In this document: positions 56,748 to 64,000 of the stretch, piece by piece
Numbering within the stretch: the stretch's first letter is position 1
Layout: the number at the start of each line of letters is the position of its first letter
Assembly (NCBI GenBank): GCA_024234895.1
Contig: JACKNJ010000006.1
Span: 124,001 to 188,000, forward strand
Source of the DNA: Gammaproteobacteria bacterium
GTDB taxonomy: Bacteria; Pseudomonadota; Gammaproteobacteria; JACKNK01
Length of the DNA: 64,000 nt
Direction: 5' to 3'
Position numbers and translations under genes: made by a program
The notes under the pieces: model-generated
Databases searched by the model: none
What the model saw: the letters and a program-made list of their open reading frames with translations, nothing else
Told to the model about the DNA's origin: nothing

Positions 56748-57096
56748 GGCAGTTGGTCTCGCTGGAATTTCAGGAATGATATCGCACCTGAACACCGCCG
56801 CCGGCGCGACGGACCACTGCCACAGCCCACCACTCTCGCCTCGATGTTCCTGAAGCCGTCCGCACGGAGCGGATCGCGTGTCCTGCGGATCGGATTCTCG
56901 AACCGCTCCGCGACGGCGTTATCCCTCCGCTTGCCGCACCGGCTCATGCTGGACCAGGGTTGAGGGCCTGCAACGATCGCGGCGCCCGATCGCACCCTAT
57001 TGAGGGCCCTTCCGCTTTCGGGTCGCTCAGCAGGACCAGTCCGCATCGGCCCCACGACGACCGCCAGGAAAGCGATTGGCGATGGTCCCGACCCGG
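56748..57096. other. Intergenic region without recognisable feature
   Basis: The 349 bases between the carbonic anhydrase start and the phosphatase stop contain no protein-like frame, REP element or terminator that I can support. The carbonic anhydrase promoter may lie here; no clear boxes were seen. Confidence 0.4.
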
Positions 57097-57582
57097 TTAC
57101 AAACCGTGCCGCTCGCGGATGTGCGCGAGCAGATTTCGCCCTGCCGTCTCGACCATGTCGAACACGTTTTCGAAGCCCTGCGGGCCGCCGTAGTACGGGT
57201 CGGGCACGTCGCGACCGAGTTCCGGGGCGAATTCGAGGAAGCGGAACAGGCGGTCGCGGTATTCGGGCGGACAGGCGTCGGTGAGGATTTCGTGGTTGTC
57301 GCTGTCCATCGCCAGCACGTAATCGAACATCCCGAAATCGTTGCCGTTGACCCGCCGCGCGCGCTGCGTGCTCAGATCGATGCCACGACCGCGCGCGGTG
57401 GCCTGCGATCGCCGGTCCGGCTGCTCGCCGACGTGATAGGCATGGGTGCCAGCGGAATCGATATCTATCCGGTCTTGCAGGCCGGCATCCCGGACCAGTT
57501 TCTCGAACACGCCCTGCGCGGTCGGCGAACGACAGATGTTGCCCATGCAGACGAACAGGACACGGACGCCAGGACGACTCAT
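57097..57582 (-). CDS. Low-molecular-weight protein-tyrosine phosphatase
   Basis: From ATG 57582 the product is 161 residues. The catalytic P-loop is VCMGNICRSPTA (C-x5-R), the acidic Asp is in VPDPYYGGPQGF, and the DSAGTHAYHVGEQPD segment is typical. It overlaps kdsB by four bases (ATGA). A longer frame into kdsB is an overlap artefact. In capsule/EPS clusters such phosphatases act on tyrosine kinases, but no kinase is adjacent. Confidence 0.93.
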   Translation of the reverse strand: MSRPGVRVLFVCMGNICRSPTAQGVFEKLVRDAGLQDRIDIDSAGTHAYHVGEQPDRRSQATARGRGIDLSTQRARRVNGNDFGMFDYVLAMDSDNHEILTDACPPEYRDRLFRFLEFAPELGRDVPDPYYGGPQGFENVFDMVETAGRNLLAHIRERHGL

Positions 57583-58349
57583 GCGGGCTTCCTCGCGGCC
57601 ATGATCGCGCGCACCTTGTCGAGATCGGCGGACGTGTCCACGCCGTGGCCGGGCGGCGTGTCGGTCACGGAGACGTGGATCGGCACGCCGTTCCACAGCG
57701 CCCGCAACTGTTCCAGCGATTCGGCCTTTTCCACCGCTGCCGGCGGCAGTTCGGCGTAGTGCTTCAGGAAACCGGCGCGATAGGCGTACAGGCCGATATG
57801 GCGGTAATGGGGCGCGAGTTCGGATATCTCCTCGCGCGTGCTGGCGAAGGCATCGCGGTCCCAAGGGATCGGCGCACGGCTGAAATAGAGCGCGTAACCC
57901 TGCGCGTCGAACACCACCTTGACCGCGTGCGGGTCGAACAGCTCGGCGGCGGTGTGGATGCGCACCGCGAGGGTGGCGATGCCGGCGCGCGGATTGGCGG
58001 CCAGGTCTTCCGCGACCTGCCGGATCAGCGCCGGGTCGATCAGCGGCTCGTCCCCCTGCACGTTGACGACGATCTGCTCGTCGGACCAGCCCATGCGTTC
58101 GGCGACTTCGGCAAGGCGGTCCGTGCCGCTGGGGTGATCCGGCGAGGTCATCATCACCTCACCGCCGTGCGCGCGGATCGCGGCTTCGACGCGGGCATCG
58201 TCGGTGGCGACGATCACGTGCTGCGCGCCGGCTTCCAGACCGCGACGACGCACATGCTCGACCATCGGCAGGCCGGCGATGTCGGCCAGCGGTTTGCCCG
58301 GCAGACGCGTGGAGGCGTAACGGGCCGGAACGACGACGGAGAAACGCAT
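57579..58349 (-). CDS. kdsB: 3-deoxy-manno-octulosonate cytidylyltransferase
   Basis: From ATG 58349 (MRFSVVVPARYASTRLPGKP) the product is 256 residues. It activates KDO as CMP-KDO for LPS. The N-terminal motif is definitive; VVNVQGDEPLIDP and the KVVFDAQGYALYFSRAPIPWDRD segment are also present. It sits in the lpxK-trm112-kdsB order common to gammaproteobacteria. Confidence 0.97.
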   Translation of the reverse strand: MRFSVVVPARYASTRLPGKPLADIAGLPMVEHVRRRGLEAGAQHVIVATDDARVEAAIRAHGGEVMMTSPDHPSGTDRLAEVAERMGWSDEQIVVNVQGDEPLIDPALIRQVAEDLAANPRAGIATLAVRIHTAAELFDPHAVKVVFDAQGYALYFSRAPIPWDRDAFASTREEISELAPHYRHIGLYAYRAGFLKHYAELPPAAVEKAESLEQLRALWNGVPIHVSVTDTPPGHGVDTSADLDKVRAIMAARKPA

Positions 58350-58353
58350 CGCG

Positions 58354-58548
58354 TCAGCCCCCGTCTTCGGCGGCCTCGGCGGCGGCATCCAGCGAGCGCG
58401 CCTCCTCTTCCAGCATCACCGGGATGCCGTCGCGTATCGGGAAGGCCAGGCGGTCGCGCGGGCAGATGAGTTCCTGGGCGCCCTTGTCGTAATCGAGCGG
58501 GCCCTTGCAGACCGGGCAGACGAGGATATCGAGCAGTTTCTTGTCCAT
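58354..58548 (-). CDS. Trm112 family zinc-ribbon protein (YcaR-like)
   Basis: The 64-residue protein has the Trm112 core MDKKLLDILVCPVCKGPLDY with one CxxC, plus ELICPRDRLAFPIRDGIPVML. It is the small conserved gene between lpxK and kdsB. It lies four bases from the kdsB start. Confidence 0.93.
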   Translation of the reverse strand: MDKKLLDILVCPVCKGPLDYDKGAQELICPRDRLAFPIRDGIPVMLEEEARSLDAAAEAAEDGG

Positions 58549-58558
58549 GTGGCATTCC

Positions 58559-59536
58559 CTACAGGTATTCGAGTTCTTTCATGATCAGCTGTTCCAGGTG
58601 CGGATCGAGGACCGCGAAGACGGGCAGAAACCAGACGTCCGCCTCCGCTGGCAGCAGCAACCGGCACTTGACCGCATCCTTCTCGGTGATCAACAGCGGC
58701 AGGCGCGGCACCAGATCGAGATCCTCCGCGGTGAATGCGTGGTGATCGGGGAACGGATGCTCCCGCACGATGAGGCCCGCCCGCTTCAAGGTGGAGAAAA
58801 ACCGGGAGGGATCGCCAATACCGGCAGCCGCGTGGACTTCCCGGCCCTGCCACTCGGACAGCAGCGATGTCGCGCCGCCATCCAGTCGTACCAGCGTGTC
58901 GCCACGCAGGTCCATGCGATATTCACCGCGCTCCTTGGGGCCGTTGCTGACCACCCAGTGCACCTTGCGCAGGCGCGAGGCGGGCTCGCGCAACGGCCCG
59001 GCCGGCAGCAGCATGCCGTTACCGAAGCGACGCCGGCTGTCGACGATGCCGATCTCGATATCACGGTCCAGCGCGTAATGCTGAAGCCCGTCGTCGGAAA
59101 TGATCAGGTCGCAGCCTTCATCGACCAGTTGTCTGGCGGCATCGGCACGATCGGGCCCCACGCACACCGGCACGCCGGTCCGCGCCGCGATCAGCACCGA
59201 CTCATCACCGACCTCGGCGGGATCGCTGTCGCTCGTCACCGAACGCGGCCAGGTTTCCGAGTTGCCGCCATAGCCGCGCAGCACCACGCCCGGTTTACGG
59301 CCCTTGGCGGTCAGCAGCCGCGCCAGCCAGATCGTGAACGGCGTCTTGCCCGCGCCACCGACCATGACGCCCCCGACCACGATGACCGGCACCGGCGCGC
59401 GGTAGCGCTTCTTGAGACGCAGGCGATAGGCAAGCCGACGCAGCGCGATGGCAGCCCGGTAGACCTGAGAAATCGGCCAGAGCAGAAAGGAAAGAACGTT
59501 CAGTTCCCACCAGAATTCGGGGGCCATGCGACGCAT
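58559..59536 (-). CDS. lpxK: Tetraacyldisaccharide 4'-kinase
   Basis: The 325-residue enzyme phosphorylates lipid A precursor at the 4' position. It has Walker A GGVMVGGAGKTPFTIWLA, the N-terminal hydrophobic FLLWPISQVYRAAI helix, LIISDDGLQHYALDRDIEI (with the catalytic Asp-Asp-Gly-x-Gln-His) and LLITEKDAVKC. It overlaps exbD at one base and precedes trm112. Confidence 0.97.
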   Translation of the reverse strand: MRRMAPEFWWELNVLSFLLWPISQVYRAAIALRRLAYRLRLKKRYRAPVPVIVVGGVMVGGAGKTPFTIWLARLLTAKGRKPGVVLRGYGGNSETWPRSVTSDSDPAEVGDESVLIAARTGVPVCVGPDRADAARQLVDEGCDLIISDDGLQHYALDRDIEIGIVDSRRRFGNGMLLPAGPLREPASRLRKVHWVVSNGPKERGEYRMDLRGDTLVRLDGGATSLLSEWQGREVHAAAGIGDPSRFFSTLKRAGLIVREHPFPDHHAFTAEDLDLVPRLPLLITEKDAVKCRLLLPAEADVWFLPVFAVLDPHLEQLIMKELEYL

Positions 59537-59959
59537 CAGGGTTGGCTTCCGGGAGCCTGCGCTGCATCGTCCTTGACCGAGGTGGCGATTGACATCCGCG
59601 TCAGACCGGCGCGCGAGGCCGCGTCCATCGCGCGCACCACGTCCTGGTGCCGCGACTGCGCGTCGGCGCGGATGATCAGGATGCGGTCGGTGGCCGCGCC
59701 GGCGGCCTCGCGCAGCGCCTGGAAGATGGCGGTGGCGTCGGCTTCCAGCGGCACGTCATCGAGAAAATACGCCCCGTCGGCGTCGACGGTGAGACGCAGC
59801 GGCTCGACCGGTTGCTCGGTCTGCTCCGTGCTGGCCTCGGGCAGATCGATCTTGATCTCGCCACGCTGCGTGAACGTGGTCGACACCATGAAGAAGATCA
59901 GCAGCAGGAAGACGACGTCGATCAACGGCGTCAGGTTGACTTCCGGCGCGTCGGGTTTG

Positions 59960-59976
<17 letters not shown>
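59536..59976 (-). CDS. exbD: ExbD/TolR family biopolymer transport protein
   Basis: This 146-residue protein has one N-terminal helix, VNLTPLIDVVFLLLIFFMVST. This includes the proton-binding Asp, and EIKIDLPEAS follows. The periplasmic domain continues with RILIIRADAQSRHQDV. It pairs with the ExbB-like protein encoded just upstream (overlap 17 bases). This exbB-exbD-lpxK order is common in gammaproteobacteria. Confidence 0.94.
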
Positions 59977-60631
<655 letters not shown>

Positions 60632-60733
60632 ACGGACCTCGTCGGGTCGGGAAATTCGGGTTCCCAATGGTAACGGAACGCGGTCGCCGCCAGTACACGC
60701 ACGACCCGAATGTGCAGACCGTTTTACCGTCGA

Positions 60734-63079
60734 TCAGTTCGGTGTCCAGATGCGGCGAGCGTCAATGCGTTGCGCGTGGGCCACGCGGGCCGGTCCGGAC
60801 GCGGGGAAGGTGAGCGTCAGGGCGCCATCGGAACGGGTGTCGCGGATCGTCGCGCCAAGCGCGCGGTAGCGATCGATGATGTCCGCGCGCGGCAGGCCGA
60901 AGGCATTCCGGTAGCCCGCCGTGACGATCGCGATGCGCGGTCGCGATGCCGCGACGAAGGCCGGCTGCGAGGAGCTGGCGCTACCGTGGTGCGGCACCTG
61001 CAACACGCCGACCGGCAGGGCTCCGGAATGCCCCGTGAGCAGGTGATCCTCCCCGCTGGCTTCGAGGTCGGCGGTCAGCAGGAGTGCATCGTCCCGCGTC
61101 GCGACCCGCAGCACGCAGGAGGCATCGTTGCCGCTGGCGGCGCCGATCGCCGCCGGCCCGAGGATGTCGAAACGCACGCCGTCCCAGACCCACGACTCGC
61201 CGTCGCGACAGGGGGATGCACTAGGCACGCGGTCCGGTTCGCCACTGAGCAGACGCCGCGTGCCGACGCCGGCCAGCACCCCTTCCAGACCGCCGCGATG
61301 ATCGTTGTCGCCGTGGCTGACGATCAGCGTGTCCAGCGTCCCGACGCCCCGCGTGCGCAGATACGGCAGCACGATCCGCGCGCCGGCATCGAAGCCCCCG
61401 CGATAGCTCGGCCCGGTGTCGTAAAGCAGCGTGTGATTCGCGGTCCGGATGAACGCGGACAGCCCCTGCCCCACATCGAGCACCGTCAATTCGAAAGCCC
61501 CCGTCTCCGGCGCAGGCTCCACCCTCGGCCACAGCACCGACAACAGCAGCGGCACGGCAAGCCAGCGCGCCGGCCATCCGCGTGGTGCCGCCAGCAGCAG
61601 GAAGGCGAGCGCCAGCGCGAACAGGCCCGTGCCGGACAACGACGGTTGCCAGGATGCCCAGCCCAGATCCGCGAGCCGTGCCAGCAGCGGCCACATGCCG
61701 GCCAGCATGGCCGCCGCCTCGCGCAGCGCCCACTCGGAAACCGGCTCCGCCACCCAGGCCAGCACGACCCCGAGCAACGTCAGCGGCACCACCACCAGAC
61801 TCACCCACGGCACGGCGACCAGATTCGCCAGCGGCGCGACCAGCGATGTCTGCGCGAACCACAGCAGCGACAATGGCGCGAGCCCGACCGAGACCAGGAT
61901 GTGCACCCTGCCCCACCGCCACCAGGCCGCGTGACCGTCGCGCCCCACCGCGAGAAACAGGATCACGGCGACCGCGCCGAACGAAAGCCAGAAGCCCGGC
62001 GCCAGTACCGCGACCGGATCGATCAGCAGCACGGCCAGCAAGGCCAGCGACAGGCCCTGGGTCGGCGCGATTCCCCGCCCCAGGATCGGGCCGAGGAACG
62101 CGACGACCAGCATCACCAGCGCACGTTGTGTCGGCAGGGAGAAACCCGCCAATGCCGCGTACAGACAGGCCCCCGTCAATGCCACGAAGGCCGCCAGCCG
62201 GGGCGCCGGCCACCGCAGATTCCAGCGCCCGCTGAGGCGGCGCGCGAGCAGGAACAACAAACCGGCGACCAGCCCGACATGCAGCCCGGAAATCGCGACC
62301 AGATGGCCGGTGCCCGTCGCGCGGAACACCTCCCATTCGTCGGCGGTCATCGCGCTACGCTCGCCGGCGGCGAGCGCGACGATCACGCCGTGCAACGGGG
62401 CTCCGTCGAGACTGGCGGCAACCTGATCGATGACGGACTGCCGCCAGGCCGACAAGCCGGCTGGCCCGGCCAGGCGGCTCGGCACCTGTTCCCGGTCGCG
62501 CACATAACCGGTCGCGACATGGCCTTGCTGAAACAACCAGCGCTCGTAATCGAACAGCCCGGGATTGCTGAACCCGCGCGGCGCCTTCAGGCGCACCGCG
62601 AAGCGCCAGCGCTCACCCAGGCGCACCGGCGGACCGTCGCTCCAGCCCAGACGCACCCGCCCGCCAGCCCATCCGTTCGCGGGCGGGTCGATGCGGTCGA
62701 TAGCGAAATCGAAGCGCCGCGATGCCCCGCTCGGCAGGCTGGCCACCTCGCCTTCCACGATCAACGTTCGACCCTCGAGTTCGGCTGGCAACCACCCGGA
62801 CAGGTGTGCCCCGGCACTCATCCACGCCAACCCGAAACCCAGCGCGACGAACGCCGGGAATCGAACCAGGGGCCAGCGCCATGCGAGCAGAAAAAGGCTC
62901 AGGATGCCGAGCCACCACACCTCCGCCGGCAGGCCGGGGAGCTGGAACAACATCACGGCGCCCGCGGTCACCCCGAGGGCGCTCAAGGCAAGGCTTGGAA
63001 AAGTCCCGGAAGTCGCCTCGCCCCGGCTTGGCCTTTGTGCATAATTGGCCCCCCGTCGCGGAATCGGCATACCGTTCAC
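60734..63079 (-). CDS. comEC: ComEC/Rec2 DNA internalisation protein
   Basis: This 781-residue polytopic protein has an N-terminal DUF4131 segment, a central Competence domain with many helices (GHLVAISGLHVGLVAGLLFLL, GFSLPTQRALVMLVVAFLG), and a C-terminal metallo-beta-lactamase-like domain. The latter includes ELTVLDVGQGLSAFIR, DTLIVSHGDNDHRGGLEGV and VLQVPHHGSASSS. It forms the inner-membrane channel for incoming single-stranded DNA. With the ComEA homologue at 28848 it suggests competence. The exact start is uncertain between 63079 and a nearby downstream ATG. Confidence 0.93.
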   Translation of the reverse strand: MNGMPIPRRGANYAQRPSRGEATSGTFPSLALSALGVTAGAVMLFQLPGLPAEVWWLGILSLFLLAWRWPLVRFPAFVALGFGLAWMSAGAHLSGWLPAELEGRTLIVEGEVASLPSGASRRFDFAIDRIDPPANGWAGGRVRLGWSDGPPVRLGERWRFAVRLKAPRGFSNPGLFDYERWLFQQGHVATGYVRDREQVPSRLAGPAGLSAWRQSVIDQVAASLDGAPLHGVIVALAAGERSAMTADEWEVFRATGTGHLVAISGLHVGLVAGLLFLLARRLSGRWNLRWPAPRLAAFVALTGACLYAALAGFSLPTQRALVMLVVAFLGPILGRGIAPTQGLSLALLAVLLIDPVAVLAPGFWLSFGAVAVILFLAVGRDGHAAWWRWGRVHILVSVGLAPLSLLWFAQTSLVAPLANLVAVPWVSLVVVPLTLLGVVLAWVAEPVSEWALREAAAMLAGMWPLLARLADLGWASWQPSLSGTGLFALALAFLLLAAPRGWPARWLAVPLLLSVLWPRVEPAPETGAFELTVLDVGQGLSAFIRTANHTLLYDTGPSYRGGFDAGARIVLPYLRTRGVGTLDTLIVSHGDNDHRGGLEGVLAGVGTRRLLSGEPDRVPSASPCRDGESWVWDGVRFDILGPAAIGAASGNDASCVLRVATRDDALLLTADLEASGEDHLLTGHSGALPVGVLQVPHHGSASSSQPAFVAASRPRIAIVTAGYRNAFGLPRADIIDRYRALGATIRDTRSDGALTLTFPASGPARVAHAQRIDARRIWTPN

Positions 63080-63147
63080 CGCCGTTCACCCGCGCGACGA
63101 TCGTCAGCAAGCACGCCACCCGACACGCCTGACCAACAGTTGCCCTG

Positions 63148-63717
63148 ATGCCGAAAAAGCTCATCCAGCGCTACATGCCGGATCCGAAGAAGATCCGCGA
63201 GCACAAGCACCTGCAGGTGTTCGGCAGCCTGTTGCACAACCCCAACCTGTGGCACATGAACCGCCGCTCGGTGGCCGGCGCTTTCGCCGTCGGCATGTTC
63301 ATGGCCGCCATCCCGGTTCCGTTCCAGATGTTGCTGGCGGCGGCAGGCGCGATCGCGTTCCGCGTGAACCTGCCGATCTCGGTCGGCCTGGTCTGGATCA
63401 CCAATCCGCTGACCATGATCCCGATGTTCTACTTCGCCTATCTGGTCGGCGCCTTCGTGATGGGCACGCCGCCGACGATCAGCCAGGATGAATTGCAGCT
63501 GAGCTGGGCGTGGCTGATGGCGGAACTGGAACATATCGGCGCGCCCTTCCTGCTGGGCAGTCTCATCCTGGGCATCGGCGGGGCGATGGTCAGCTATTTC
63601 GGCATCCATCTATGTTGGCGTCTGAATGTCGCGCGCCAGTGGCGCGAACGCAAGCAGGCGCGGACCCGGCGCGAGCTTGATAAAGCGGACAACAAGCGAG
63701 ACCCGGACAGCAACTAG
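63148..63717 (+). CDS. DUF2062 family membrane protein
   Basis: The 189-residue protein has the DUF2062 pattern. An N-terminal KKLIQRYMPDPKKIREHKH is followed by SVAGAFAVGMFMAAIPVPFQM, then FRVNLPISVGLVWITNPLTM, LLGSLILGIGGAMVSYF and a basic C-terminus. Two to three helices place it in the inner membrane. It is divergent from comEC, as in many gammaproteobacteria. Function unknown. Confidence 0.88.
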   Translation: MPKKLIQRYMPDPKKIREHKHLQVFGSLLHNPNLWHMNRRSVAGAFAVGMFMAAIPVPFQMLLAAAGAIAFRVNLPISVGLVWITNPLTMIPMFYFAYLVGAFVMGTPPTISQDELQLSWAWLMAELEHIGAPFLLGSLILGIGGAMVSYFGIHLCWRLNVARQWRERKQARTRRELDKADNKRDPDSN

Positions 63718-63743
63718 AGTTCGATAGGGGATCGACCGGGACA

Positions 63744-63807
63744 GGCTGGCTTCGACTCCGCTCAGCCAGCGATCCAGGCCGCTGGCTGAGCGGAGTCGAA
63801 GCCAGCC
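63744..63807. repeat. Perfect 27-bp inverted repeat (GGCTGGCTTCGACTCCGCTC family)
   Basis: Two 27-base arms, starting GGCTGGCTTCGACTCCGCTC, are perfect inverse copies separated by 10 bases. No T-run follows. It lies between the convergent DUF2062 gene and the truncated gene at the right edge and is unlike the other repeat families in the window. Confidence 0.88.
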
Positions 63808-63823
63808 AGACACTCGACGAACG

Positions 63824-64000
63824 CTACAACGCGGTCAACCAGTGCCCGTATTCCTCCAGGGCATCCAGCACCGCGGCCCGATCCGGACGCTCGCCGCGTA
63901 ACACCTCGATACGCTCGAAGTACTCATCGATGGTCTGCGAGACCGCCGGCCCCCGCTCCATCAGGCGGTATTCGCGGTGTTCCTGCCAGGCGGCCAGCTC
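63824..64000 (-). CDS. C-terminal fragment of an unidentified protein, cut by the window edge
   Basis: The minus-strand frame is open from the window end to TAG at 63826-63824, giving the last 58 residues of a protein. Visible segments are ELAAWQEHREYRLMERGPAV, then DEYFERIEVLRGERPDRAAV and the terminal EYGHWLTAL. It is charged and probably helical. I do not recognise the family. The start is outside the window. Confidence 0.6.
   Translation of the reverse strand, partial: ELAAWQEHREYRLMERGPAVSQTIDEYFERIEVLRGERPDRAAVLDALEEYGHWLTAL

Noticed and set aside
60710..63148. Very long plus-strand frame opposite comEC
   Set aside because: Low-complexity Arg/Pro/Gln-rich translation; the minus-strand ComEC has clear motifs.

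Overview
This 64 kb window is GC-rich, densely coded chromosomal DNA. The gene order points to a gammaproteobacterium: clpS-clpA; rpsF-rpsR-DUF2232-rplI-dnaB-alr-radA; ctaC-ctaD-ctaG-ctaE-SURF1-ctaA-cyoE; exbB-exbD-lpxK-trm112-kdsB. KdsB, LpxK and an LpxR-type lipid A deacylase show a Gram-negative LPS-bearing envelope. A sulfur oxygenase reductase (29753-30709), an aa3-type cytochrome oxidase with all its assembly factors, a four-gene pyruvate:ferredoxin oxidoreductase operon and a beta-carbonic anhydrase suggest a sulfur-oxidising chemolithotroph, perhaps an Ectothiorhodospiraceae- or Halothiobacillus-like organism. The taxon is inferred, not proven. No phage, IS transposase, CRISPR array or rRNA operon was seen. 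Two tRNA-Leu genes are present.

Layout. 1-4.2 kb: clpA, clpS and NADP-isocitrate dehydrogenase. 4.4-6.5 kb: a coupled pair of unusual fusions (DUF454-MEKHLA, then a hydrolase-like domain joined to a TlpA thioredoxin). 6.7-11.1 kb: porG-porA-porB plus an FAD/ferredoxin oxidoreductase. 11.3-14.6 kb: a Sel1-repeat protein, a small unknown protein, a PiuC-type hydroxylase and a CorB/CNNM transporter. 14.6-19.1 kb: a complete-looking polyprenyl-phosphoryl-arabinose cluster. 19.2-28.8 kb: radA, alr, dnaB, rplI, DUF2232, rpsR, rpsF, rlmB and rnr. 28.8-32.2 kb: comEA-like gene, tRNA-Leu, sulfur oxygenase reductase and a NIT-ANTAR antiterminator upstream of it. 32.4-35.5 kb: an FkbH / acyl carrier protein / AAC(3)-like trio. 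35.5-38.6 kb: a diguanylate cyclase and serB. 38.7-47.3 kb: the cytochrome oxidase and heme A/O region. 47.6-50.4 kb: DUF2970, glcF, queA and tRNA-Leu. 50.6-54.1 kb: LpxR-like deacylase, an exosortase-associated glycosyltransferase and an orphan yejB. 54.1-54.8 kb: a composite repeat with terminal inverted repeats. 54.8-57.6 kb: DUF2788, ppk2, carbonic anhydrase and a low-molecular-weight phosphatase. 57.6-63.7 kb: kdsB, trm112, lpxK, exbD, exbB, comEC and a DUF2062 gene. A truncated gene runs off the right edge.

Functional links. Sulfur oxidation (SOR) and aerobic respiration (ctaC-E) could supply energy, and the POR operon could supply low-potential carbon chemistry. The arabinose cluster, the FkbH-ACP-acetyltransferase trio and the PEP-CTERM-type glycosyltransferase all point to surface glycan tailoring. 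Several families of palindromic REP-like repeats sit between genes; one pair supplies the stop codons of two convergent genes.

The best candidates for something not yet described are the NIT-ANTAR/SOR arrangement, the FkbH-ACP-AAC(3) trio and the DUF454-MEKHLA fusion coupled to the hydrolase-TlpA fusion.
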